NCBI GenBank assembly: GCA_025765615.1
Contig: JAIVFJ010000145.1
Span: 106,978-170,977 of the forward strand
Direction: 5' to 3'
Source: Zopfochytrium polystomum
Taxonomy: Eukaryota; Chytridiomycota; Chytridiomycetes; Chytridiales; Chytridiaceae
Length of the DNA: 64,000 bases
The position numbers and the translations under genes are program-made. The first letter of the stretch is position 1. Each line of letters opens with the position of its first letter. Under the pieces are notes generated by a model. That model did no database searches. It saw only the letters and a list, made by a program, of their open reading frames with translations, and was not told the origin of the DNA. Shown piece by piece: positions 47,882 through 62,199 of the stretch.

Positions 47882-49065
47882 AACAGTGCGAGTCCCGCTA
47901 ACACTTTCTTTCCCCAACCGCTGTGCCAAGAGCCACTTATTGAGCTGTGCTCTCATTTCTACAGTCAGTTCAGAGGGCTCAAGCTGATGAGTGCGCTTGG
48001 TCCCACCTCTGAGGACCACGTCAAGATTCGAGGGCTCGTTATGCCAATGTGCCCAGAGCGCTAGCAGGGGTGATAGCACTTCTCACACACGTCCTGCACA
48101 TCATGGCAATTTGTTGAGGCCAGCTTGCTGCTCCTGCGAGGGCCAGCTAATTCAGCAAATTGAGGCGCCGGTGGGCAAAGTGGTGGCTGCAGCCAACATT
48201 GCGTGGATGATTGAGCGTAGTAACACAAGATCTTTCCAGTATGCATGCGAAAGTGCTCATAGCGGAAACTAAAGGTTCCGCTGACCACGTTGGAGACGCT
48301 GTTGCAGACTTGGAACTGATTGTGTTCCACACGAATCTGTATGTGTTTGTGAGAGAGAGACCGAGAGAGAGAGAGAGAGAGAGAGGAGAGCGAGAGACAG
48401 AGAGCGAATCGGAGACATCACCAAGAATAGAAAGAATAAGAATGGGGGGAGTGGTTTGTTTGGACCAACCAGAGGAAGAAAAAAAATTGCCGCTTCGATT
48501 TGGGTGGTGGGCGAAGTTTGTCGCGACCTGGAGGCAGAGCGACACACAGAGAGACAGAAAAGACATGGCAGACCAGACGATTGACAGACACCAGGCAAGC
48601 AGACAGGCAGACAGTCACACAGGAAGAGACAGCAAGACAGGGGCAGGAACCGAACCAAAAAAAAAAAAAAAAAATAGGAAAAAAAAAAAAAAAAAAGAAA
48701 GAGAAACCAAAGTGCGCGTCGGCGGAGTCGACCCCCGCCAGCCCTTCCACACACCTCGCCCTCATCGGCGTTAGCCAAGACTTGCAGGTGAGGAGGAACC
48801 GTCCTTTCCCATCCTTCCTTGTGGTCGGGGGGCGAAGAGATCGACGCACACGACACACCCCCTCCCATCGATCGGAAGGACGGAGAGTCACTGTTAGCTC
48901 CGGCGGTAAGACCCAGCAGCGGCAATCCCGAAAGGAGGGTTGATGACCGATGACGGCAGCTTCAGCCAACCCGAACCAACAAACCAGCCACACCTCTCCG
49001 TCCGCATTCCCAATTCCCACTAATACGAACCTCTCTCGCTCCCCTCTCCCTCCAGCGCCTCCGTC
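47882..49065. other. Intergenic with GA microsatellite and A-rich runs
   Basis: Upstream flank of the 49-55 kb gene. A (GA)n tract lies at about 48348-48388 and A-runs at 48657-48700. Plus-strand open frames here (48211-48943) are E/R/K-rich products of the simple sequence. Confidence 0.45.
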
Positions 49066-52000
49066 ATGCCTGCGTCGACCGTGGCCACGGTCCCACGCCA
49101 GGTCTACGACCAGCTTCTTGTGGACCACCATCTGACGCTGTCGTATCTTTACGAGCTGCAAACCCGTCTTCAGGAGCAGCAGCATCAGCAGCAGCAGCGA
49201 CCGTCTTCGAATAATCTGATAGCAGGACAGTGGTTTACTACTACTGGCGGCGGGCTGGTCCCGAAGCCGGCCGTTGACCAAAAGCCCACCACTGACACCC
49301 ACTCGAAACAGCCACCACTACTACTCCCACAACAACAGCGAAGAGGTATGTTCCAATCCCCCCTGGCGTCGCACGATCCCACTTTTTCCTCCACCTTTGT
49401 CTATTGGGCGGGCTGGTTGGGCGCCAATTTGATTGGGTTTCCTGCATTGAAAATTTTCCTTTTTTATCCTCATGATTTGGTTGATTGCTTGATTGACTGA
49501 CCCGACCCTTCCTTGTTCCACATATACCCTCCCACCCATCGAACCTTGTTCGCCGCAGCAGCTCCAACAGAAAGTCGCCGATGAGCATTTGATGCTCTCA
49601 TACGCCGTTCGAGGCCCAAACCCGCGTGCGAGACGCTCAATCCCTCGCCGATGCCGCCGCCGCCCAAAAAGTCGTCGACGACCACCTTGCACTGTCGTAC
49701 GTGATCGAAACTCGGACCCGTGCCCTCGACGCGGAAAATACCGCTGCTGGTTGCCGCCGCCCAGAAAGTGCTGGACGACCACTTGGCCCTGTCGTATTTC
49801 GTGGAATCGCAAACCCGTGCCCGTGACGACGGCCGCCGCCCGCTGCGGTCGCCGCTTCTCAAAAGGTTGTAGACGAACACCTGGCCCTTTCCTACATGCT
49901 CGAAGCGATGACCCTAGCGAGGAGACTTGGACTACGAAAGGGCACAACGGGCAGCCCAAGAAGGTGTGGACGGTCACCTTGCGCTGTCGTACCTGTTGGA
50001 AGCCGCCACGATCCAGCGGACTACTTCGACAGAGACCCCTGTCTCAGACTCGCAGAAGACCGTGGACGACCATTTGAACCTGTCCTACGTGTTGGAGGCG
50101 CAGACAAGGGCACGGGACGCAGCTTTGAAGCGCACCACCACCTCTTCACCAATAGACGCCGACGAAGACGACGACGAACTGGGAACTTTGGTTGCTCTGT
50201 CTCGCCGCATCGAAGCTGGAGCGAGGCGCCTCTCCGAGTCTACAGCCTCGTCCGCGTGGGACTCTTCTCCTCATCACGCTGTTGAAGACGAAGCGGCGTC
50301 GCCAAATCTGATGGACCTTGTTGCCAGAATTGAAGGCGACATCGCGATGCTCGGGCCAAAGGATGAACCAAAGCCCGAGAGTGGACTCACTGGTAGCGCG
50401 CGACGCGTCAATCGAACGAAGCGCGGCTCACGATTCTGTTGACCCGGCAGTCGTTGAACATCTTCTGGCCCTTTCTCAGCAGATCGAAGCGGCCTCAGCG
50501 TCCATTCCAGTTGCGGCAACTACCCCCCTCCGCCGCAGATATCGCCCAAATCCTTGGCCTTGTGAGCCGAATCGAGACTAGCATTGACAGTTGTCACCAA
50601 ATCGCCCGTGGATCAGGATGTTCTCTCGCATATGATCTCCATTGTTGCCAAAATAGAGTCGGATCTCACTAGAATAGAAAGCCAGTCTTCGGCTGCAGCT
50701 ACCCTCCCGGCCGGTTACGTTGCTGTCGAAGAGTCGTGGCTCAATCGCATCTTCTCTTTGGTGCAGGTCGTTGAGGACCACTCTGTCGCTGTCGGTAAAG
50801 CTGTTGAAAAGCAGCGCCTTGTGGCGGCCAAGTCTGCTCTCGCCGCCGCAGCGCCTGTCTCAACCCTCGCGCGGTATTCCAACCAACACCAGGTGCACGT
50901 CCGGTTGTCGACTTCAGCGCAAGGCGATCAGCACACGTTGGATGCCCACCTGCTCCTTTCTTACCGTACGGAGGCAGCCACCCTCCGTGAGCAGCTCCTC
51001 CTCTCTGAGTCCGTCGCCGACGCCCAGCGCGTTCTCGACTCCCACCTCGCCGCCTCCTATCTGCTGGAATCCCAGACTCTCCTGAGAGACCTGCCTCTGT
51101 CGGATGCCCAAAAAGTGGTGGACGACCACCTCAGCCTGTCCTACCGTATCGAGGCTGCTACACGGTCTTCGGGATCAACGGAATCAGCAGAACGTGGGCG
51201 GACATGGTGCTCGCCATGCAATCGTTCCTGCCCCCGTCTCTCCGACGGGTCCACAAAGACTGCCGATTCTCACCTCCTCCTGTCGTACCGACTGGAGGGC
51301 CGAGACCCTTCGAGGAGCGGCCGACGCCGATGACCCACAGCGGGTGGTGGACGACCACTTGGCGCTGTCTTATCGTATTGAAGCGGCGACGCGGCTCCGT
51401 GACCAGATCGCCGCGGAGACGAAGAAGGGTGCTGGACTCAAAAACCGCGGTGTTCCCCTCGCATCCTCCCCCGCAACTGCTGACGCACTCGTTGCCGGTG
51501 ACGCCCAAAAAAACTGTCGAGACCACCTGGCACTGTCCGTAACCGCATTGAAGCCGCGACTCGTCTTCGGGACCAGACATCGTGACAGAAGGAAGCGGTC
51601 GTCCGACTGCTGCTCTCACTGGTCGCGGGAAATCGTACCACGTGGACTGGCACCCTCGGTCGCCGGCCACCCCCACTGCTCAAGACTGCCGACGCTCACT
51701 TATTACTTTCGCACCAAACTTGAAAGCAGCGACAGTTTTCGCGTGCATTCAGCGAATGGAAGCAATGTCCGCGGCGCAAAGCCACTGTGGATTCCCAACC
51801 TGTCTCTGTCCTAACCGCCTCGAGGCGGAGACACTTCCGCCACGCGCTTCGAGGCCGACGAGGCCCAGAATGTTGTTTGATGATCATCTAGCGATGTCGT
51901 ACCGCGTCGAAGCAGCCACCCGCCTCCGCGACCAGCTGGATCGAGCGTCTGCCTTGGAGTTGCAGCGTATCGTGGATGAGCACTTGGCGCTCTCTTACAG

Positions 52001-55000
52001 GATTGAAGCGGCCACAAGGCTTCGAGACCAGATCGCCGCAGCCGCAAGGAGCGACCGAACGATTGACCCGGCCCGCGTACGATCAAATGGTTGTTGACTT
52101 GCACCTCGCAATGTCCTATCTCATCGAGTTTGAACCATCAAGCGTGACGACGCCGAGATTGCGCTGTCACGGTCACGTATGTCTCCAGAGCCGGTGGCTG
52201 TCGCCTCACACTCCACCGAGCCGTCACATCGGCACACCGCCGATCGTCATCAAGGTACTCTGATGGCACTGTTGTTGCCGAACCAATCGCCAGTGTGCCG
52301 GAGGGGAAAATCCTAGTGGACATGGATGTGTTCCAAAGGCTGGTAAAAGAAGTCGAGTCGCTGCGGTCACTCCCAGCTTCCACGCAGAAGGGGGCGACTG
52401 TGGTGGAACGGTCTGTGCCAACAGCGCGGTCAGTAGGAAAGACAGCGACGGCAACTACGTCGACGTCGACTTCGCCTCCGTCCTCCCCAACTCTAGCTTT
52501 GGCCGCCCTGCAGGTCCACCAAGCGACGGTCGACCACCACTTCATCCAGTCGTTTGCCCACGACCTGAAGGCCATGTCGCAAGAGTGCGTTGCCGCTGCA
52601 CAGGAAATGCTCTCCAAGAGACAGAGCCTCGCGGACCCGTCGCAGCTCCGCGCCGCCCTTCACCTCCCCAGCACACCGTTTGGTGAAACGACGCTCCCGG
52701 CGGAAATTGCCCACCACGTCGCGTTCCTGCGGACCCAAATCCAGCGCACCAGGGACCTCGAAACCCGCCTCTTCGACACCGAAGCTCGTCTCCGCGCGCG
52801 AGACCAGTACCTGCAAAACACCATCATGGAGACGGCAAGACGGGTACAAGAACTTGAGCAGCAAACCGCGGATCTCGATGCGCAGAACGAGGAGCTACGG
52901 GACGAGCTGAAGAGGGCCAAGGAGGATCGCGAGCAGCTCAAGAACGAGCTCGGCGATCTGGAGGAGGACCACCTGGCGCTCCAAAACGAGCTTGTCGTCG
53001 GCGAGGCCGCGGTCGCAGCCGCAGCTGCTGCGGCCGTTGTCGTCGTGCAGGAGACTGGCGACATTGTTTTTGCGGACGCTGGAGTCGCAACCGCCACAGG
53101 CGTTGACGTTATGGACGACTATGTCGTCCTCAGGGACGTCGAAACGCAAACCGACGCGGCAGGCTTGATCTCCTTGATGGCGAGCGGAAGGGGCATGAAG
53201 CAGCTGCCAGCGAGCTTCGACTCATCGGCGGACGCCATCGCCGCCATCGAAAGCATTCGGCGCGAGAGGTCAGACTCGGGCTCTTCGGGCGGATCGGTAG
53301 GTTTCTTCTTGGATTTGTATTGCAAGGTTTTGACATTTTTCCCTCTCCCTCCAGACCGAATTCCCACCAAACACTATATCGGGAAGTGTAGATGCATCCC
53401 TCAAAGCGCTGTCACTCTCCAACAGGCTCACGTACGCCACGTTGATCGCAACGACTCAAGCAGAGACTATCACTGAGCTGGAAGCACTCCTTCGGCAGAA
53501 GGACATTTCGATCGAAACTCTGACGGCCGAGATCGCGGAGCTCGAAATTCGAATCAATGTCAACGAAGAAGAGCTCAACGATCGACAGCATACCATTGCT
53601 CTCTTGCAAGAGCGCCTTGCCATGATGGAGCAGGAGCGGACGGCCGAGTGGATCCGCCGGAGGGTCGAAGACACGATCAAAATGGCTGCGCGAACTTACT
53701 CCATCTCCACCCAAACGGACTTCCCGGCTGGCCCGCCACCTGCTGCACCCCTACCACCCACTCCCACGTCTGTGCCGGCCATTGTGCTGAAGATGCAAGA
53801 ATTCAGGGGCGTTTCGGATACCAACGGCAACCCTCCCCGCCGGGAATCTTCGAGGCCTTCCCCCAGCGCGGACCCCACCTCCCCATCAGGCCCAACGCCT
53901 GCCGTCGCCCTTGCCTTACCCACTGCCCCTGGCGCCACGTCGCCAGCTGCCGCCCCCACAGCCGCTCCCGTCTCTGCTCCTGCTCCCCCCGTCATTGCCG
54001 GACCGCCCGTGTTCGAGTACGCGGTCCCCGCCCGCAAGCCGGCAGCGGCCGCGAACAACCGGCTCTCTATGAACCTTGGCTACCAGTCGGCGGGCCCGGT
54101 GTCGCGACGCGGAAGCATCGCCGAATCGGTTCACAGCGTCGACACAGTCGAGGCGTTTGCCGATATGTACACGTCCGCGGCCTCGCCCATGATGCAGCCC
54201 GGCAATCCGTTCGACAAGCACCAACCACCCGTCCGGCCTGCGCAGACCCCTGCCGGAGGAGCAGACACTTCGTCCAAGCGGATGAGCTTGATCAGCAGCG
54301 GGAGCAGCACACAGGGCTCCGCGACGGCAGGGTCCGTCTCGACGGCCATCTCCACGGCCGTCTCGACCTCCCACCGGCTGTCGATGCTCGGCGCCCCCGC
54401 GAGCGGTGTGCTTCCCGTCGCCAAGCCAGCAACGCCCGCTGCTGCGGCCCACATGAAACCCCCGCGCTACCCGTCCCCCGCGCCCGGCGTCTCGCCGAAC
54501 CCGTTTGCTGCCCAGCCGGCAGCTCCTCTCGGCTCGAACCCCTTCGCGGCGATGCAACATCAGCAGCAGCAGCAGCAGGACGAAGCGCGCAGCCTCGTGG
54601 CGCTGCAGCAGCAGCAGCAAGCGTACACGCTGCTGCAGCAACAGCAGCAGAAGCTGCTCCTCCAGCTGCAGCAGCAGCACCAGGAGCAGATGCAGCAACT
54701 CGCGTCGCTCCGGGCACGCCAGGCGGCGGCGGCGGCGGCGGCCGGCCTGCCTGGCAGCGTCGTCGGCGTCGGCCCCATGTCGCCCATCAAGAGCCCAGCG
54801 TCGGTGCACGCCACGTTCTGGCCACCGCCGGCAGCCATGATGCCCGGGGTGCCGGCCGCGCCGGCGTCGGCGTCGGCGTCGTCGATCACGTCGCCGCAGC
54901 GTGGGCACAGCCCCGTGTCGGCGTCGTCGCTGCACGGCGGCGAGTGGGGCCGTGTCACGCCAATGAGCCCTCCGCAGGCGTTCCAGGTGGGCGGCGGGAA

Positions 55001-55061
55001 CCCGTTCGTCAACGCCGGCGCGCGCGCCTCGTTTGGGGCCGCTAACGCTGGATGGCCGTAA
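49066..55061 (+). CDS. Unrecognised repeat/coiled-coil protein with NPF and TQT motifs
   Basis: I do not recognise this gene. Exon 1 (49066-49344) starts MPASTVATVPRQVYDQLLVDHHLTLSYLYELQTRLQ. After an intron to about 49557, about 20 units of a roughly 30-residue repeat follow to 52140, consensus DAQKVVDDHLALSYRIEAAT then RLRD (for example 51105, 51330, 51961). Frame changes by one base several times here (near 49605, 49745, 49830, 49925, 50405, 50570, 51165 and later). From 52295 a clean frame encodes a coiled coil (about 52830-53010), a VETQTDA motif (53138-53158), a 59-bp intron (53297-53355), a second coiled-coil-like stretch, an ISTQTDF motif and a Pro/Ala/Gln-rich tail. Four NPF tripeptides lie at 54204, 54498, 54537 and 54999. 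NPF motifs bind EH domains and TQT motifs bind LC8 dynein light chain, so an endocytic or cytoskeletal scaffold is a reasonable guess. The protein would exceed 1,800 residues if repaired. Confidence 0.7.
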
Positions 55062-56869
55062 ATGGGGCAAAAGATTGTGGTGGGAAGAAATCCATGCTAT
55101 AGACAAAAAAGGGCGGTGAGCGAGAGAGAGAATGAAGGGACGCGTTTTTTTTTTTGCCTCTGGAACCAGTTCCCCACCTTCTCCCCTTTTTTCTTTTTTA
55201 TCCCGCAAGGCTCTGCGCCGTGCTCCTATCTGTTCTTCCGGGCGTCCCCCTTCCCTTTCTAGCGATCGCCTTTTGTCGCTCCCTTTTTTTTTTTTTTTTT
55301 TTTTTTTTTAGCCTTTTGTTTCTCTTGTGCGGCTGCTCAGTTATACTTTTTTTCCTTTTGTTGCGGGTGGCCTTTCTCTTTTTTCTGCATCTAGTATATG
55401 TTTAGTGGCGTCCGCTTCTTTCTTCACCTCTCCCCACCCCTATTTCAAACTCGTAGTCTCTCTCTCTCTTTTTTTTTTCCTTTCTGGCTTAATACTTTAG
55501 TCCTTCGTCCTTTGGTCCCATCGACACAACTCTTGATGTGAAGTGCGGCAGTTGTCGAGTGCTCCTCTCCTCTTTTCTATTCAATAACGTTTCCCGGTTT
55601 CTGTGTGCGTGTGTCCTGTTTGTTTCTTTGTTTCATTTCTTTCTGTTCACTTTTGACTTCTTTTCTCCTGCCTTGGGTGCTGCGTTGGGTGGGGTTGAGG
55701 TTGTAGGCAGTTGTTGTTGTTGTGGATCAGCGAGAGCCTGTGTGTGTTTTTGATTCAGCGTTGGGCGGGCCTCGGGTGGAGGGGGGTGGAAGCACCTTTG
55801 CCGCGTGAGCCCCCCACCGCACCTCTGTTTCTCTTTCTCTTTCTCTTCGTTTGGTCCAGTCTTGCCTTGAAACTATAAAGCAAACAGTCCAACTACGAGG
55901 AAAAAAAAAGGAAAAAAAAAAAAAGGAAAGAAAGAAAGCTTGGCTCAGTGCTCCAAAGTAAGAGAGCGAATTCTATTTAGCTAGCCCAGCCCCCCACCAA
56001 GCGTCAAGGACAATCTGGGCTTTCTGTGCCTAAAAGGGGACATCCCGGTCTCCCTATTAGCCGAGGACCGATCGGACTTGGGAGTTCGAAATGCTGTCTT
56101 GTCTCCCCCGTCCCATCCTGACCACCCATGCTGATGAGTGAGACCGTGAGTTGAGGCGCAACCTGCACCACCTGCCCGCCACTTCACGAAAGCTGGAGAG
56201 CTTTTTTTTTTTTTGCGGACAGAACCTACCCTCTCATCTCGTTCCGCTCATGTACTTTTAGCACACTGCATGCTGCAGCCCAAATCCTATCTCCCCTCTG
56301 CCAGTTCACATACAGTTACACTGTTCCTTGTTCGTTCTGGTTCCAGTTAACTTCTGCTAACCGAACTTATCCTAACTGCCAAGCCTTACTTTCGACATCT
56401 AGTAAAGAAGCCTGACAGTCGAACCCGAAGAAAAAACCAGGCTCCAGATTAATTCTTTCCAACCTCTAAACGTGCAGCACTTAAAAACCCTCAGGAGAGT
56501 ACAAAAGTGTCAGAAATCTTAAAAAAAAAACAATACTAATGTGCTCATGCTCTAACAACGCACACTCCACATCACTGCTCACTCACAAAACAAGACACGC
56601 ACTGTGGCCAAAGACACAGCAACAATATTCAACAAAAAAGGAAATTCAATTGATCTTCTCTTTCAATGAACAATTCTCTCTTAGGAAAAAAATTTTCTGG
56701 CATCACGTAGGCCATGCAAAAAAGAAGCTGCCAGCTTCAGCTTGGATGTTTTATCAAAAAGGCAAGTTCAGAAAAGGACATGGAGTTGGGCACACATTCA
56801 AAAACAGAAGAAATGTCAACAGATGCTTTTGACAGTAAACAATGTAATATGAATTAAGGATAGAAAATG
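55062..56869. other. Intergenic between convergent genes
   Basis: Pyrimidine-rich sequence with T-runs (about 55284-55309) and CT tracts, probably the 3' untranslated region and flank of the 49-55 kb gene. Beyond 56.2 kb is unremarkable AT-rich DNA. No gene is supported. Confidence 0.45.
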
Positions 56870-59800
56870 CTACTCCTGCAACCTCCTAAATAACGCAAAG
56901 AGGCCGCGACGACGGTTGCCTGAGGGAAATTGCCCATCGAGGAATTCAGCAATGTCCTTGTGGCCATACCTTTTGGCAATATCCAAAGGTCTTTCACCAT
57001 AAGAGTTCACAGCAAAGGCCTTTGCTTTCAGAGTGATCAACCACTTCACAACTTCCAAATGGCCGTTCCCAGATGCAAAGTGGAGTGGTGTCCACTTGTC
57101 CTTTCCTCAGCATCCACAGTGGCACCCTGCTGCACCAACCACTTCACAACTTCCAAATGGCCGTTCCCAGATGCAATGTGGAGTGGTGTTGACTTGTCCT
57201 TGTTCTCAGCATCCACGGTGGCACCCTGCTGCACCAACCACTTCACAACTTCCAAATGACCGTTCCTAGATGCAAAATGGAGAGGTGTCCACTTGTCCTC
57301 TTCCACAGCATCCACAGTGGCACCCTGTTGCATCAACCACTTCACAATTTCCACATGGCCGTTTTGAGATGCAAAATGGAGTGGAGTCCGCTTGTCCTTG
57401 GTCTCAGCATCCACAGTGGCACCCTGCTGCACCAACCACTTCACAACTTCGAAATGGCCATGATGAGATGCACTGTGGAGTGGTGTCCGCTTGTCCACAT
57501 CCTCAGCATCCACGGTGGCACCCTTCTGCACCAACCACTTCACAACTTCCAATTGGCCGTTCCCTGATGCAATGTGGAGTGATCTCCACTCATCCTCTTC
57601 CCCAGCATCGCCAGTGGCACCCTGCTGCACCAACCACCTCACAACTTGTAAATGGTCGTTCTGAGATGCATAGTGGAGTGGTATGCACTTGTCCACATCC
57701 TGAGCATCCATGGTGGCTCCCTGCTGCACCAACCACTTCACAACTTCCAAATGACCGTTCTGCGATGCAAAATGGAGTGGTGTCCACTTGTCCTCTTCCT
57801 CAGCATCCACAGTGGCACCGTGCTGCACCAACCACTTCACAACTTCCAAATGGCCGTTCTGAGATGCATAGTGGAGTGGTGTCCACTTGTCCACATCCTG
57901 AGCATCCACGGTGGCACCCTGCTGCACCAACCACTTCACAACTTCCAAATGGCCGTGAGAAGATGCACTGTGGTGGTGTCCACTTGTCCTTATTCTCAGC
58001 ATCCATGGTGGCACCCTGCTGCACCAACCACTTCACAACTTCCAAATGGCCGTTCTGAGATGCACCAAAGAGTGGTGTCCACTTGTCCACATTCTGAGCA
58101 TCCATGGTGGCTCCCTCCTGCACCAAACATTTCACATCTTCCACATGGCCGTTCAAAGACGCAAGGTGGAGTGGTGTTGACTTGTTCTTGCTCTCAGCAT
58201 CCACAGTGGCACCCTGCTGCAACAACCACTTCACAATTCCAAATGGCCGTTCTGAGATGCAAAGTGGAGTGGTGTCCACTTGTCCACATCCTGAGCATCC
58301 AGTGGCACCCTGCTGCACCAACCACTTCAACTTCCAAATGGCCGTTCCAAGATGCAAAGTGGAGTGGTGTCCACTTGTCCTCTTCCTCAGCATCTTCAGT
58401 CGCACCCTGCTGCATCAACCACTTCACAATTTCCAAATGGCCGTGCTGAGATGCAAGTGGAGTGCTGTCCACTTGTTCTCTTCTTCGCATCCACAGTGGC
58501 ACCCTGCTGCACCAACCACTTCACAACTTCCAAATGGCGTAATTAGATGCAAGTGGAGTGGTGTCCATTTGTCCTTGTTCGCAGCATCCACAGTGGCACC
58601 TGCTGCACCAACCACTTCACAACTTCAAATGGCCTGATGAGATGCTGTGGAGTGGTGTCCGCTTGTCCACATCCTCAGCATCCACGGTGGCACCCTCTGC
58701 ACCAACCACTTCACAACTTCCAAATGCCATTCCAAGATGCACTATGGAGTGGTGTCCATTGTCCTTGTTCTCAGCATCCACAGTGGCACCCTGCTGCACC
58801 AACCACTTCACAACTTCCAAATGGCCTTCTGAGATGCAATGTGGAGTGGTGTTGCCTTGTTGTGTTTCTCAGCATCCACAGTGGCACCCTGCTGCACCAA
58901 CCACTTCACAACTTCCAAATGGCCGTTCGGATGCAAGTGGAGGGGGTGTTGTCCTTGTTTCAGCATCCACAGTGGCACCCCTGGCAAACCACTTCACAAC
59001 TTCCAAATGGCCCTTTTCAGAGGCAACATGGAGTGGTGTCCTTCCAGTCGAGTCAACTTCACCAAGCTGCTGTTATTTGCAAGAAACCATTCATGAAGTT
59101 GGTTCATCATGAATGCTTTCAAAAAATGCCATTTGGGATCTGTGTTTGTCTGTTGTGTTTGTGAGAATTCATCAGCCATAAAAAAAATATATAACTTACA
59201 GATTTTTGCAATTCGTTCATCCATTTTCAAAGTAGCTTTGCAGCCATAGGAGGCTGTCCATCCATCTGCATCAACAAGGCTGTGGTCAGCCCCCAACTCC
59301 AAAAGGGCAAGGACAGTTTGCGAATGTCCGTTCATTGCTGCAACCATTAAAGGGGTCCTGTTCCTTCACCATATTGCATCTTGTCACCCCAACTATTGCC
59401 TCTGGAATCAACATCTTCACCTCCTTCCTCAATCAAAGATCTGCATGCTGACGTCAATCCTCTCTTGCAGCCTCATACAGCAGGTTGAAAAGACTCTTAG
59501 TTGCTTGGCCCTTGTGACAAGTATTGCCATGTCCTGCAGCTAGAACACTCTGAACAAGTTGACTTCCACATGATTCCCACACAAAGCTGCTGGCCCAAAC
59601 TTGTCCACATCAGCAAACTCCTTCCACTCAGCCCAACTGGCAACCACATCACGCCCATTCATCCAGGTGGTCAAACCAAAACTTGAAGGCATACTGGGCT
59701 GTGGCATTCTCAGGGATGAACCCAGCAGTCCCATTCAGGCTTCATACTTGTTTTCAACTGATTGATAGTGCTGCAGCATAATCCTCAAACAGGACTGAGC

Positions 59801-62029
59801 AATTTCATTTCTTGCTTCCAAAATATCAATGAAGAACTGGCGGTCTGAACATCTTGTGCTTGAAACAAGGTGATCTGAGAGACTCTTGTGCATCACTTTG
59901 ACCTTGCCATGGTCACTGACATCCAGAATACGATGAATCTGCAATATTGTTAATTGGTCATAAAAATCAAACTGAATTGAATTGACACTTGCCTCAACAA
60001 GAACTTGGCCAACCACATGAGGTGCAACACCCAGGAGCTCAGCAATGACATCTTGGGTATGGGTTCCTTGCAGCAAGAACAACCTTCATCACAAGTCGAA
60101 AGTTGTTGGTGTTGACCTTGCTGGATCTGAAAAACTGCTCATACACTCCATCAATACCAGCACCAAATCCCTTGACGGTGCTGACAACTTTGTCTGCTGG
60201 AACTTGGGCCAGCTCATCGCAGGCAATGCGAGCAAACTGGAAAATGCCAGAGACCTCTCATAGATCTCAGCAGACACTGTCTTCACATCATCTGGACTCA
60301 GCACACCACCAGGAAATGACTTGGACAGGTGGCTTCAACAAACAGGTTCATCTTTTTGTCCCATCGGCACTTGGCACAAGGACCATTGAGTCCATCTTCA
60401 TCATGGTGTGGAAGACATCCTGCTCAGCCTTCCAGTGGTGAATATTCTGACAAAGGGAGGCAGCTCCCTTTTGGCCTGCACAAGGAGATCCAGAAGTTTC
60501 TTCCTTTCATAGCTGTCAGGAGCTCCACATTCATCCAACGCATCAACAATCAGCAGAACATTCTTCATCTTGTCGTTGGAATCCAATTGCTTCAATCCTT
60601 CAACAACAATCTGCTTGAAGGCAACTCAGGGTCCTTGAGAATACTGGAATCTCCATTCTTGGCATCTTCAGCACAAGCAGCATCACAAAACTTCCTGAAG
60701 GAAGGAAGCACACTGCAAAGATTCCAGATGGTGGTGGCAACACTTGCTGGGGGCTGCTCTTCTGCACATCATCATGCCTGCAGTAGAATATCGACCCCAA
60801 CACATACTTGGCAGGCAGATGCTGGCTGACAAGCCACGCAATCACAGACTTTCCAAGGCCAGCTCCACCATTCAGCCACAGCACATTTCCCACATCAGTA
60901 GACAGGAGCCAAGAGTGCACATTATCCAGATAAAACTTCCTTGTTCCATCCACATAGGCATTCTTGTGCCTCTCAGCGTCAACAGCGATATCTGCAGGCT
61001 TGAGCCAAAGCTCTACTAGATCCACAGGTGTCTGAACAACAGCTGGCACAGGGACAGGTTTCTGACTCTGACACTGCTTGATCTCTTTCACAAGGATGGC
61101 CATCTGATCATCCCATCCAGGGGATCCAGGAACTTTGCCAGCAAAATCAGCATGCAGCAAACTATGAGAATGTCAGCACAGTCCACTAGGAGTATGAATT
61201 CCACAAACTCACCCTGCAGTGATTGCAAAGACTTCACCCAGAGCATCCTCTCCTGCTGCAACAGGCGAATTGGGACTTTCGGTTTCTTGCGTTCCTTGGC
61301 ATATCTTATCTCCATCAGGCAGTTGTCAGATTTCTGTCCCAGAGTGAGTACAAGAGAATACCAATACAACAAACTGCGCACCTGGTAGGCGAGAGAGAGC
61401 ACAGGGACAAACACTTTGCTGGAATGAATCCCTTCAGCCATGGCCTGGTTGATGGACCCACTCATATTGTTCTCATCAAACCACACATCTAATCCATGCT
61501 TCATTTTCAGGTCTTCAAAAATCTTCTTCACAGTATCTTTGCTGTCCCACCTGAAAATCTTTAGTAAAAGGGAAGAGGTGCAGTGAGCCCACTTACTGGT
61601 AAGACAGGAAGCGTCGTAGACAGTTGGACAAGGCAGATGCCGTGGGCAAAACACTGGGAAGGCCCTGAGCAACTGCAGTTCCTTTGCCCTTTCTGGGTTG
61701 AATCTGAAAACGGGGCAGATTGGGATAAGATGATCCCTCAATCACGTTCTGGACATAATTGGGAGCTTGGCTGACACGCTCAGGTCAGGGCCAGACCTGA
61801 AATAAACTTCAATGTCTTGGCCAAGAAAAACATCTGCATTCTTGTATATCTGTGGATATGGATATTAATATGAATAGTATGTAAGTGGGCACTCTACCTT
61901 CTCCATAAAATTCTGCAATGTAGGATTATCAAGCTCAAGGACCTGAACAGCTGGATCATCAGGGTATTGGACTTTCACAAAGTGCTTTTGAGCGTTGAGC
62001 AGCACAAAGCCAGAAGTGCTTGTAGACAT
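56870..62029 (-). pseudogene. NLR-like TIR-NACHT-ankyrin STAND NTPase, multiply frameshifted
   Basis: Starts at 62029 (MSTSTSGFVLLNAQKHFVKVQYPDDP), a small PB1/ubiquitin-like-looking module joined by an intron to IYKNADVFLGQDIEVYF. The TIR domain (about 61555-61200) shows WDSKDTVKKIFEDL, GLDVWFDENNMSGSIN and SSKVFVPVLS; after a 48-bp intron comes SDNCLMEIRYAKE, whose Glu (61312-61310) aligns with the NADase catalytic residue. NACHT follows: P-loop GGAGLGKS (60869-60847), Walker B LLIVDALDECG (about 60558-60526), FTTGR, and KVMHKSLSDHL near 59890. About 20 ankyrin repeats run from 59050 to 57030, then C-terminal SYGERPLDIAKRYGHKDIAEFL and a stop at 56870. Frame breaks occur at about 60735, 60625, 60425, 60350 and 60070, many between 58200 and 59000, and near 57105. 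Most look like missing single bases, so either decay or consensus error. It would be an intracellular receptor: repeats sense, NACHT oligomerises, TIR signals or cleaves NAD. Confidence 0.75.
57030..59050 (-). repeat. 99-bp ankyrin-coding tandem array
   Basis: About 20 head-to-tail 99-bp units, each encoding a 33-residue ankyrin repeat (pattern DKWTPLHFASQNGHLEVVKW then LVQQGATVDAE). Units are extremely alike at DNA level, indicating recent unequal exchange or conversion. Units between 58200 and 59000 carry many small deletions. Confidence 0.92.
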
Positions 62030-62199
62030 GACTGGTTTAGAAACAAATATTAGGAAAATAGAAAGCCACCAGCCGTCAACCCACAAGCAGAAGACCCGCA
62101 GAGGAAAAATGAAGCAAATATGAATTCTTACCAGCAGAAATTCAAAGTTTTGGTCTTTGAGGATTCAATCAGGTTGCGTCCAACGAATGTGTTTGCCAA